Shown in pieces: positions 1 through 7,946 of a stretch of 64,000 nt of DNA. The stretch comes from Angomonas deanei (taxonomy: Eukaryota > Euglenozoa > Kinetoplastea > Trypanosomatida > Trypanosomatidae): contig LR877163.1 of NCBI GenBank assembly GCA_903995115.1, forward strand, positions 310,001-374,000. Reading direction: 5' to 3'. The notes below the pieces were generated by a model. The model had not been told where the DNA came from. It did not search any database and saw only the letters and a list, made by a program, of their open reading frames with translations. Every line of letters begins with the position of its first letter. Position 1 is the first letter of the stretch. The translations under genes and the position numbers were made by a program.

Positions 1-511
1 TTTTCTTTTTAATATATAACTTCAAGTGATAAAGATATCTTTTTGTGTTGTGTTTTCGTACTTTTTGACACGTAGCGTTGTTTCGTCTGCCGTTGTCCTG
101 TAGAAAAGTATGCGAAAAACTAAACCAAACAGAGAATATCATTTTATATAGTTTTGTCTACTGACTACCGACCCATGGTCTTGTGTAGTCTCGTACATGG
201 TAGAAAAACTGCAAAAAAACTAATCCGAAAAGAATAAGAGAGCTTGGGGAGAACGTTCACCACGTACAAACTTCTTCCCTTGTGTTTCCTGTTTTTTGTT
301 TATTCCCGTTGATTTTCCCCCTTCTCCCCTCTTCCCGTCAAAAAAACTCAAAACAAACACACAACAACCATTGGCTTTCGTTTCCTTGCTGCATTTTCCT
401 GTTTCGTACTTGCTACACAGCACCAGAACCTTTCCTCTTTCTCCCCACATTCCCTCTCGTAAGGTTCTATCGTTTTCTTTCGCTCAACAAACTAAAACAC
501 CCATTCCAGTC
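1..511 (+). promoter_or_regulatory. Upstream region of VSP-like gene 1, with conserved array block
   Basis: About positions 10-228 form a block that recurs before every short VSP-like gene (again near 985-1230, 2563-2795, 4303-4540 and 5978-6235). It holds AATATATAACTTCAAGTGA, then a TATATAGTT element (145-153 here) followed by CTACTGACTACCGACCC. A second conserved stretch (about 400-511) is a pyrimidine-rich leader ending CGCTCAACAAACTAAAACA just before the ATG. Conservation of non-coding DNA in front of each copy suggests promoter and 5' leader function; which base starts transcription is not visible. The first 60 bases equal the 3' flank of gene 4 (5975-6030), so another family member probably lies just left of the window. 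Confidence 0.6.
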
Positions 512-925
512 ATGTTCTCTCCTCGCCGAACCCTTCTCGCCGCCGCCTGCCTGACCACCCTTGTGGTGAAGGCAGACCAGTGCATCCAGTATAACGGGAC
601 GACCTGCGCCGCCTGCGCGGCCGGAACCTACCTCGACCACGGCGCATGCTACCCCTGCCGTGACCGCTGCAAGGAGTGTATCGACGGGGAACAGTGCACG
701 GTCTGCAAAAAGCGTTCCGCCGTCTACGACGGGCAGTTTTGCTACGACTGTCCGGAGGGGTGCACATACTGTTTTAACAATCAAACCTGTGTCACGTGTG
801 AGCTCTTTAAGCACTTCAACGGCGTCCGCTGCGTCGGTCTGTTCGGCCCCAATGCTGCGACCACGGTCGGTGTGATGGGTGCCGTCTCTGTGCTCCTCGC
901 TGCCGCTCTCGCCGTCGTCGTCTAA
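512..925 (+). CDS. Short VSP-like cysteine-rich surface protein 1
   Basis: A 137-residue protein. Residues 1-21 are a signal peptide (starts MFSPRRTLLAAA, ends VVKA before an Asp). The mature part has about 16 Cys in CxxC-type modules like those of giardial variant surface proteins and furin-like repeats. The last ~22 residues are a hydrophobic stretch (VGVMGAVSVLLAAALAVVV) with no cytosolic tail, typical of a GPI-attachment signal rather than a giardial VSP tail (no CRGKA). The ATG at 512 was chosen because it begins the signal peptide shared by all five array genes; the frame is open to 296 but that stretch is conserved untranslated leader. It is the shortest member, with about two modules. 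Surface location is inferred; function is unknown. Confidence 0.85.
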   Translation: MFSPRRTLLAAACLTTLVVKADQCIQYNGTTCAACAAGTYLDHGACYPCRDRCKECIDGEQCTVCKKRSAVYDGQFCYDCPEGCTYCFNNQTCVTCELFKHFNGVRCVGLFGPNAATTVGVMGAVSVLLAAALAVVV

Positions 926-1597
926 TGCGGAAAAAGAAAGTTTTTTTTTTCTTTTTTTTTTTTTTTTGAAGAATTTCATTTCCCGTCAAATCTGTTCTTT
1001 TGTAATATATCAAAAAGGCGTGCCTCTTTGTTCTGTGTTTTGTACCTATCGACACACCGCGTGATTTCGTCTGTTGTTGTCGTTGAAGGTATGTAGGCAA
1101 TATAAACCAAAAAAAATAGAGAGTTCATTTATATATAGTTTCTCTTTGTTTTCGCGACGGACCGCACAATCTTGTGAAGGTCCCTGTACGACGTGGAAGA
1201 AATACAAATTAATAATCTGAAAAAAAAAAAAAAAATAAAAATATGGATTCAGAGCGGTAAGGAAATAGAATATATTCATTTTGTGTAAACTTCTTTCTTC
1301 CTGTTTCCTTTTTTTCGGGCCATTTTAGCGCCATAAAAAAAAAAAAAAAAAGCGAATACTGGACAAAAAAAAAAATAAAATAATTACGTGTTTAATTTTT
1401 CCTATTTCTTTACCCTGTGAACATCAGAAAATAAAGAGGCAACTAAACGATCACAACAACCATTGGCTTCCGTCTCTGTTCTGTATTTCTTGGTTTTCTC
1501 GAACCGCACCAGAACCTTTCCTTTCCTCCCCACTTTCCTTCATACAAGATTCTATCGCTTTCTTTCGCTCAACAAACTAAAACACCTCATTCCAATC
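926..1597 (+). promoter_or_regulatory. Spacer and upstream region of VSP-like gene 2
   Basis: Holds a diverged copy of the array block (about 985-1230, with ATATATAGTTTCTC at 1131-1144), several A or T homopolymers (1335-1351, 1363-1373), then the leader variant beginning near 1452 (CACAACAACCATTGGCTTCC) that is shared with gene 3, and the common CTTTCGCTCAACAAACTAAA element at 1562-1581 before the ATG. No other gene is seen. Regulatory role is inferred from conservation only. Confidence 0.5.
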
Positions 1598-2476
1598 ATG
1601 TTCTCTCCTCGCCGAACCCTTCTCGCCGCCGCCTGCCTGACCACCCTTGTGGTGAAGGCCGACGACTGCATGCAGTATAACGGTACTATGTGCACTGCCT
1701 GCAAGTCCGGCCATTACCTCCTGAAAGGCCGCTGCGATAACTGCCCCGAAGGCTGCGCGGTGTGCCGTTCCAGTAGTTTCTGCGACCAGTGCGAGCCCGG
1801 CAAGAGGAAAAGCGTCGGCCGCTGCTACGACTGCCCCTCATACTGCGCGGAGTGCAATGAGGCCAACACGTGCCTCACCTGCACGAGCGGTAGCTACCTC
1901 TCGAACGGCCGGTGTCCCCTCTGCCCCCTTGACTGCGAGGTCTGCACTTCCGCTAACACCTGCGATCGGTGCAAGCAGCTCCTGACCTTCGACGGCGAAC
2001 GCTGCGTCCGCGGGGGATGCCCCTGGGACTGCCTGACGTGCACGGATTCTCAGACGTGCACGGTCTGCGAGAGCGGTAACTACCTTCTGAACGGTCGCTG
2101 CCCTAGCTGCCCGGACGGCTGCGAGGAGTGCACCTCCGCCAACACCTGCGACCGCTGCGAGGCTAACAAGAAGTTCGACGGCGTCCGCTGCGTGTACGAT
2201 AACCCTTCCACTGGTTGCCCCAACAACTGCGCCTTCTGCAAAACCAGCGATACCTGTAAAACCTGCGATCTTGGCTACTACCTCAGCGCCGGACAATGCT
2301 ACAAGTGCATTGACGGCTGTGAGATCTGCTACGACAGCACCAGCTGCGACCGATGCGAGGTCGGCAGGGTCATCTGGAAGGGCCGCTGTGGCAGTGCAAT
2401 CGACACGACCTTCACCGTCGGTGTGCTTGGTGCTATCTCTGTCCTCCTCGCCACCGCTCTGGCCGTCGTCGCGTAA
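1598..2476 (+). CDS. Short VSP-like cysteine-rich surface protein 2
   Basis: A 292-residue protein with the family signal peptide (1-21), then about six tandem CxxC modules with recurring motifs such as SGNYLLNGRC and SANTCDRC, and a C-terminal hydrophobic tail (TVGVLGAISVLLATALAVVA) that looks like a GPI signal. Ends are conserved with genes 1, 3 and 4 while the middle differs clearly in sequence and module number. This is the pattern expected for a surface-protein family diversified in its exposed part. The start follows the shared leader directly. Coding GC is high compared with its AT-rich flanks. No catalytic motif is present; ligand and role are unknown. Confidence 0.85.
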   Translation: MFSPRRTLLAAACLTTLVVKADDCMQYNGTMCTACKSGHYLLKGRCDNCPEGCAVCRSSSFCDQCEPGKRKSVGRCYDCPSYCAECNEANTCLTCTSGSYLSNGRCPLCPLDCEVCTSANTCDRCKQLLTFDGERCVRGGCPWDCLTCTDSQTCTVCESGNYLLNGRCPSCPDGCEECTSANTCDRCEANKKFDGVRCVYDNPSTGCPNNCAFCKTSDTCKTCDLGYYLSAGQCYKCIDGCEICYDSTSCDRCEVGRVIWKGRCGSAIDTTFTVGVLGAISVLLATALAVVA

Positions 2477-2496
2477 TGCAAAAAGCAAAAAAACCA

Positions 2497-2527
<31 letters not shown>

Positions 2528-3147
2528 CATTTTATTCCCTCATCGTTTTTTTTTTTTTTTTAATATATAATTTCAAGTGTGATAAACATATCTTTTTGTT
2601 TCTGTTTTCATACTTTTTACACACAGCGCTGTTTCGTCTGTCGTTGTGCCGTAGAGAAGTATGCAAAAGAACAAACAAAAATAGATAACTCTTTCTAAAT
2701 AGTTTCTCTACTCGTTACCGTACCCTCGAACTTGTGAAGCCCCCTGTGCGACGTTAGAAGAAATTGAATTTCTAATCCGAAAGAAACCAGAGCGCAGAGA
2801 GCGAATGTTCGTCACGTACTGACGTTTTTTCCTTGTGTTTCTGTTTTTTTTTTTTTTCCCTTGTTGTCCCTTTGAGACAAAAAAAAAAAAAGATGTGAAC
2901 AATTCGGACAAATCGTAAAGAACTTTTTTTTTTAAAAACAAAAACAAAAACATTTTCCTGATCCTCCCTTTCTCCCCGGCAAAGTATGTTAGACAATGAT
3001 CACAACAACCATTGGCTTCCGTCTCTTTTCTGTATTTCGTGGTTTTCTCGAACCGCACCAGAACCTTTCCTTTCCTCCCCACATTCCCTCTCGTAAGATT
3101 CTATCGCTTTCTTTCGCTCAACAAACTAAAACACCCCCATTCCAATC
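2477..3147 (+). promoter_or_regulatory. Spacer and upstream region of VSP-like gene 3
   Basis: Contains a diverged array block at about 2563-2795 (AATATATAATTTCAAGTG, then TAAATAGTTTCTCTACTCG near 2697-2715) and, from about 2998, the same leader type as gene 2 (CAACAACCATTGGCTTCCGT), ending in CGCTCAACAAACTAAAACACC before the ATG. No gene is seen. Regulatory function is inferred from repeated conservation. Confidence 0.5.
2501..2528. repeat. (TA)n microsatellite in the 3' flank of VSP-like gene 2
   Basis: About 13 perfect TA dinucleotides, 25 bases after the stop codon. Gene 1, 3 and 4 flanks lack it. Confidence 0.9.
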
Positions 3148-4227
3148 ATGTTCTCTCCTCGCCGAACCCTTCTCGCCGCCGCTTGCCTGACTACCCTTGT
3201 GGTGAAGGCGGACGACTGCGTCCAGTACGACGGCGCCACGTGCACCGCGTGCAAAGATGGCCACTTCCTCCTGAACGGCCGCTGCTACGACTGCCCTGAT
3301 GACTGCGACGTCTGCACGGACGGCAACACCTGCACCACGTGCGAGCGCGGCCACTACCTCAGCGGTGGTCGCTGCCCGGAGTGTGGCTTCATGTGCAATG
3401 CCTGCTCCGCCGCCAACACGTGCGACGAGTGTGCCCCGGGTTTCAAGGTGAGCAACGGTGCCTGCGTTCGCAACGGCTGCCCCCTCCTCTGCAACACCTG
3501 CAGTGACGCCAACACATGCACGGAGTGCGGGAAGGGTTTGTTTGTTTCCAACGGCCAGTGCCGTAACTGCCCGAATGACTGCGACGTCTGCTCCGATGCC
3601 AACACCTGCACGACGTGCGAGAGCGGTAACTACCTTCTGAACGGTCGTTGCTACGACTGCCCTGATGACTGCGAGGTCTGCACTTCCGCCAACACCTGCG
3701 ATCAGTGCGAGGCCGGCAAGACCTTCAACGGCGTCCGCTGCGTGTCGAACACTGTTTCTGGTGGTTGTCCCAACGACTGCCAGACGTGCACGGATGCCAA
3801 CACGTGTACGGTCTGCGAGCGCGGCAACTACCTCTCCAACGGCCAATGCTACGACTGCCTCAACGACTGCGAGGAGTGCACTTCCGCCACCACCTGCGAC
3901 CGCTGCGAGACCGGCAAGGTCTTCGACGGCACCCGCTGCGTTCGCAACGGCGCTTCCGCCGGCTGCCCCAACGACTGCGTGACGTGCTCCGATGCCAACA
4001 CCTGCACCCAGTGCGAGAACGGTAACTACCTTCTGAACGGTCAGTGCTACGACTGCCCCGATGACTGCGAGATCTGCACTTCCGCCAACACCTGCGACCG
4101 CTGCGAGCTCGGCAAGACCTTCAACGGCGTCCGTTGCGTGCGGTCCGGCCTGGACTCCGCCGCCACGGCGGGTGTGCTGGGTGCCGCCTCTGTCCTCCTG
4201 GCTGCCGCCCTCGCCGTCGTCGCGTAA
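3148..4227 (+). CDS. Short VSP-like cysteine-rich surface protein 3
   Basis: A 359-residue protein: signal peptide 1-21, about eight CxxC modules (recurring DANTCTTCESGNYLLNGRC, TSANTCDRCE and TFNGVRC), then a hydrophobic GPI-like tail (GVLGAASVLLAAALAVVA). Its coding sequence and 3' flank are almost identical to gene 4, 1,684 bases downstream; the few differences cluster near residues 110-120 and are partly non-silent. The modules also appear in the giant gene at 7947-15370, so all belong to one family. A long open frame on the opposite strand is a by-product of the Cys/Asp/Gly codon pattern. Cell-surface location is inferred. Confidence 0.88.
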   Translation: MFSPRRTLLAAACLTTLVVKADDCVQYDGATCTACKDGHFLLNGRCYDCPDDCDVCTDGNTCTTCERGHYLSGGRCPECGFMCNACSAANTCDECAPGFKVSNGACVRNGCPLLCNTCSDANTCTECGKGLFVSNGQCRNCPNDCDVCSDANTCTTCESGNYLLNGRCYDCPDDCEVCTSANTCDQCEAGKTFNGVRCVSNTVSGGCPNDCQTCTDANTCTVCERGNYLSNGQCYDCLNDCEECTSATTCDRCETGKVFDGTRCVRNGASAGCPNDCVTCSDANTCTQCENGNYLLNGQCYDCPDDCEICTSANTCDRCELGKTFNGVRCVRSGLDSAATAGVLGAASVLLAAALAVVA

Positions 4228-4506
4228 CGCGAAGAACGAAAAAAACATTTCTTTTACTGATTCATTTATATGTTTTTATTCCCTCATCGTTTTTTTTTTT
4301 TAATATATAACTTCAAGTGATAAAGATATCTTTTTGTGTTGTGTTTTCCTACTTTTTGACACACAGCGTTGTTTCGTCTGCCGTTGTCCCGTAGAAAAGT
4401 ACGCGAAAACTAAACCAAACAGAGCATTTCATTTTATATAGTTTTGTCTACTGGCTGCCGACCCATGGTCTTGTGTAGTCTCGTACATGGTAGAAAAACT
4501 GCAAAA
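3148..4506 (+). repeat. Left copy of a tandem gene duplication
   Basis: Gene 3 plus about 280 bases of 3' flank. It matches 4832-6190 almost base for base at a constant offset of 1,684. Similarity drops to family level upstream of the ATG apart from the last ~80 bases. Confidence 0.85.
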
Positions 4507-4831
4507 ATCTAATCCGAAAGGAATCAGAGCTTGGGGAGAACGTTCATCACGTACAAACTTCTTCCCTTGCGTTTCCATTTTTTTTTTCTCCTTTTGTTTA
4601 TTCCCGTTCATTTCTCCCTTCTCCCCTCTTCCCGTTCAAAAAGCTCAAAAAGAAAAAACAAACAAACAAAAAAAAAAACAAACAAACCAACAACGATTGG
4701 GTTTCGTCTCCTTTGTGTGCTTTGTATTCGCTGCGCTCCACTACCACCTTCCCTCTTTCTCCCCCTATTCTCTCCCGTAAGATTCTATCGTTTTCTTTCG
4801 CTCAACAAACTAAAAAACCCCCATTCCAATC
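4228..4831 (+). promoter_or_regulatory. Spacer and upstream region of VSP-like gene 4
   Basis: Positions 4303-4540 are the array block in its least diverged form (TTTTATATAGTTTTGTCTAC from 4433), nearly identical to 1-228 and 5978-6190. Positions 4560-4640 carry the leader type of genes 1 and 5 (GTTTATTCCCGTTCATTTC), not that of gene 3, although the coding part matches gene 3. The ATG is preceded by the common CGCTCAACAAACTAAAA element. Several A-runs occur at 4650-4690. No gene is seen. Confidence 0.55.
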
Positions 4832-5911
4832 ATGTTCTCTCCTCGCCGAACCCTTCTCGCCGCCGCTTGCCTGACTACCCTTGTGGTGAAGGCGGACGAC
4901 TGCGTCCAGTACGACGGCGCCACGTGCACCGCGTGCAAAGATGGCCACTTCCTCCTGAACGGCCGCTGCTACGACTGCCCCGATGACTGCGACGTCTGCA
5001 CGGACGGCAACACCTGCACCACGTGCGAGCGCGGCCACTACCTCAGCGGTGGTCGCTGCCCCGAGTGTGGTTTCATGTGCAATGCCTGCTCCGCCGCCAA
5101 CACGTGCGACGAGTGTGCCCCGGGTTTCAAGGTGAGCAACGGTGCCTGCGTTCGCAATGACTGCCCCCTCCTCTGCGTCACCTGCAGTGATGCCAACACG
5201 TGCACGGAGTGCGGCAAGGGTTTGTTTGTTTCCAACGGCCAGTGCCGTAACTGCCCGAATGACTGCGATGTTTGCTCCGATGCCAACACCTGCACGACGT
5301 GCGAGAGCGGTAACTACCTTCTGAACGGTCGTTGCTACGACTGCCCTGATGACTGCGAGGTCTGCACTTCCGCCAACACCTGCGATCAGTGCGAGGCCGG
5401 CAAGACCTTCAACGGCGTCCGCTGCGTGTCGAACACTGTTTCTGGTGGTTGTCCCAACGACTGCCAGACGTGCACGGATGCCAACACGTGTACGGTCTGC
5501 GAGCGCGGCAACTACCTCTCCAACGGCCAATGCTACGACTGCCTCAACGACTGCGAGGAGTGCACTTCCGCCACCACCTGCGACCGCTGCGAGACCGGCA
5601 AGGTCTTCGACGGCACCCGCTGCGTTCGCAACGGCGCTTCCGCCGGCTGCCCCAACGACTGCGTGACGTGCTCCGATGCCAACACCTGCACCCAGTGCGA
5701 GAACGGTAACTACCTTCTGAACGGTCAGTGCTACGACTGCCCCGATGACTGCGAGATCTGCACTTCCGCCAACACCTGCGACCGCTGCGAGCTCGGCAAG
5801 ACCTTCAACGGCGTCCGTTGCGTGCGGTCCGGCCTGGACTCCGCCGCCACGGCGGGTGTGCTGGGTGCCGCCTCTGTCCTCCTGGCTGCCGCCCTCGCCG
5901 TCGTCGCGTAA
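4832..5911 (+). CDS. Short VSP-like cysteine-rich surface protein 4 (duplicate of 3)
   Basis: A 359-residue near-copy of the preceding gene. It has the same signal peptide, CxxC modules and GPI-like tail. Differences include Asp-Cys for Gly-Cys and Val-Thr for Asn-Thr near residues 109-117 (NDCPLLCVTCSDANTC against NGCPLLCNTCSDANTC). The near identity extends into the 3' flank but not into most of the 5' leader, so the copy arose by tandem duplication or was homogenised by gene conversion. Function is unknown; surface exposure is inferred from signal peptide plus tail. Confidence 0.88.
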   Translation: MFSPRRTLLAAACLTTLVVKADDCVQYDGATCTACKDGHFLLNGRCYDCPDDCDVCTDGNTCTTCERGHYLSGGRCPECGFMCNACSAANTCDECAPGFKVSNGACVRNDCPLLCVTCSDANTCTECGKGLFVSNGQCRNCPNDCDVCSDANTCTTCESGNYLLNGRCYDCPDDCEVCTSANTCDQCEAGKTFNGVRCVSNTVSGGCPNDCQTCTDANTCTVCERGNYLSNGQCYDCLNDCEECTSATTCDRCETGKVFDGTRCVRNGASAGCPNDCVTCSDANTCTQCENGNYLLNGQCYDCPDDCEICTSANTCDRCELGKTFNGVRCVRSGLDSAATAGVLGAASVLLAAALAVVA

Positions 5912-6190
5912 CGCGAAGAACGAAAAAAACATTTCTTTTACTGATTCATTTATATGTTTTTATTCCCTCATCGTTTTTTTTCTTTTTAATATATAACTTC
6001 AAGTGATAAAGATATCTTTTTGTGTTGTGTTTTCCTACTTTTTGACACACAGCGTTGTTTCGTCTGCCGTTGTCCCGTAGAAAAGTACGCGAAAACTAAA
6101 CCAAACAGAGCATTTCATTTTATATAGTTTTGTCTACTGGCTGCCGACCCATGGTCTTGTGTAGTCTCGTACATGGTAGAAAAACTGCAA
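4832..6190 (+). repeat. Right copy of a tandem gene duplication
   Basis: Partner of 3148-4506; coding sequence and about 280 bases downstream are nearly identical. Confidence 0.85.
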
Positions 6191-6487
6191 AAAAAAAAAA
6201 AAAAAACTAATCCGCGAGCTTGGGGAGAACGTTCACCACGTACAAACTTCTTCCCTTGTGTTTCCTGTTTTTTGTTTATTCCTGTTGATTTTCCCCCTTC
6301 TCCCCTCTTCCCGTCAAAAAAACTCAAAACAAACACACAATAACGATTGGCTTTCGTTTCCTTGGTGCGTTTTTCTATTTCGTACTTGCTGCACAGCACC
6401 AGAACCTTTCCTCTTTCTCCCCACATTCCCTCTCGTAAGGTTCTATCGTTTTCTTTCGCTCAACAAACTAAAATACCCATTCCAGTC
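5912..6487 (+). promoter_or_regulatory. Spacer and upstream region of VSP-like gene 5
   Basis: Conserved array block at about 5978-6190 (TATATAGTTTTGTCTACTGG near 6121), an A-run at 6188-6205, then the leader type of gene 1 (6266-6480; GTTTATTCCTGTTGATTTTC) and the common CGCTCAACAAACTAAAATA element before the ATG. No gene is seen. Confidence 0.55.
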
Positions 6488-7051
6488 ATGTTCTCTCCTC
6501 GCCGAACCCTTCTCGCCGCCGCTTTCCTCACCCTTGTGGTGCAGGCAGAGAGCTCCTCCCAGTCGGAGGCTGGTTCGGTCTCCGAGTCCAAACCGGAGTC
6601 TTCTGCTGCAGACTCCTCTGCCCCGGAATCGTCTGCTGCAGACTCCTCTGCCCCGGAATCGTCTGCTGCGGACTCCTCTGCCCCGGAGTCTGCTCCAGCC
6701 TCCGACTCCTCTGCCCCAGAGTCTGCCCCTCATTCGGAATCGATGGCAGACTCCAAGGCAGAGTCGAAGCCGGACGATAAACCCTACCAGCCCTGCGATC
6801 CAGACTGCACGGTCTGCTCCAGCGGCGTGTGCACCCGGTGCGGTCACCGCAAGTATGTGCTGGGCGGCCGCTGCTACCCCTGCGTGAGCGGCTGTGTGAC
6901 CTGCTTCACTGGGAATAGCTGTACCCTGTGCGAGGATGGGAAGGTGTCCTCTGGGGGCGCCTGTATCTGGGCGCCATCCTCGGCCTCATCCACTGGGGTG
7001 ATGAGTGCGGTCTCTGTCCTCCTCGCCGCCGTTCTGGCCGCGATGGCGTAA
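6488..7051 (+). CDS. Ser-rich stalk plus short cysteine-rich surface protein 5
   Basis: A 187-residue chimeric member. The family signal peptide (starts MFSPRRTLLAAAFL) is followed by about 80 residues rich in Ser, Ala, Glu and Pro, including a ten-residue repeat (SSAADSSAPE) encoded by a 30-bp tandem repeat. About 60 Cys-rich residues (PDCTVCSSGVCTRC, GRCYPCVSGCVTC) follow, then a hydrophobic GPI-like tail (SVLLAAVLAAMA). The Ser-rich part resembles an extended, probably O-glycosylated mucin-like stalk, which the other four lack. Upstream block and leader are as in gene 1, so it is likely expressed under the same control. Surface location is inferred. Confidence 0.82.
   Translation: MFSPRRTLLAAAFLTLVVQAESSSQSEAGSVSESKPESSAADSSAPESSAADSSAPESSAADSSAPESAPASDSSAPESAPHSESMADSKAESKPDDKPYQPCDPDCTVCSSGVCTRCGHRKYVLGGRCYPCVSGCVTCFTGNSCTLCEDGKVSSGGACIWAPSSASSTGVMSAVSVLLAAVLAAMA
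6602..6691 (+). repeat. 30-bp in-frame tandem repeat (three copies)
   Basis: Three copies of a 30-base unit containing GACTCCTCTGCCCCGGA, encoding SSAADSSAPE; copies differ by one or two bases. Confidence 0.88.
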
Positions 7052-7946
7052 GACAAAAACAAACACCCCCTTTTTTTTTCAATCATCGTTATATAATTGA
7101 TAAATGACGTGGTTGTTTCAACTCGACCGCAGCATCTACCGAGAAAGCCCCCGAGACGAAACTCACGTTTTTTTTTTTTGTTTTGTAGAGATCTTAAAAA
7201 AAAAATTTCATATTTTTTTTGTTAAAGTTTATTTTTTTTTCCCCTACTGTTTTTGAACCTGTTGTTGATTTTTTTTTTTTTTGTCCCTCGACGTAACATT
7301 TATGTTTGTCGTTTTTTTTTTCCATTTTTTTTTGGTCTTGTTGCTCTCCTGTTGAATCACAATCATTGCTGCCCCATTTCAAGAAGCAGAGAGACAACAC
7401 AGATCCCTCTTTTTTTTAAAATTTTAATTTTTATCTATGTTTCCTATTTTTATTATAAGCTAATTTGAATAATGTTTGAAAAAAAAAAAGAAGAAAAAAA
7501 AGCAACAAAGTGATGAAAAGAGGAATGCATTATGAATAATTTTGCTCGATTCTTTTCTTTCTGTTACTCAGATCACTTTACAAAAAAAAGAAAGTACAAT
7601 GGTTTACCCGTCTTTATTGTTGCTATTATTTGTTTTTTTACTCCAGAAAAAAAAAAAAGAAGAACAAAAAAAAAATCATCAAAAACTACAGTAAAAAATA
7701 TAAAAACAGTAGCGAGTGCAATAAAAGGAAATTAAGCTACACCTCATTTTTATTACCAAAATAAAAATTAGTGTTTATGCTCACGATTCTTGGGGACCGT
7801 GGATCCTTTATTAATTTCCCTCCTCCCTTTTTTTTTTTTAAGGAATACACATAGGTTTAATCCTTCCCTTAACGCTTTTTTTTTTCTTTTTTGCTACACT
7901 TTTTTTTTTTTTTATTATTATTATTGTTACTTTTCAAATAATCCGC
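7052..7946. other. Intergenic, AT-rich, no gene seen
   Basis: Homopolymer-rich spacer with many A- and T-runs. The conserved array block and leader found before genes 1-5 are absent, so the following giant gene is not under the same upstream element. A T-run (7901-7910) and TTATTATTATTG lie just before its ATG. Short open frames here are low complexity. Confidence 0.7.

Noticed and set aside
452-511. A short intron (GTAAG ... CAG) just before the array ATG
   Set aside because: The leader has CTCGTAAGG and gene 1 has CCAGTCATG, but genes 2-4 have CCAATCATG, so the 3' AG is not conserved, and no coding sequence is interrupted.
296-511. N-terminal extension of gene 1 upstream of ATG 512
   Set aside because: The frame is open, but it lacks an ATG start and covers the conserved untranslated leader; ATG 512 starts the shared signal peptide.
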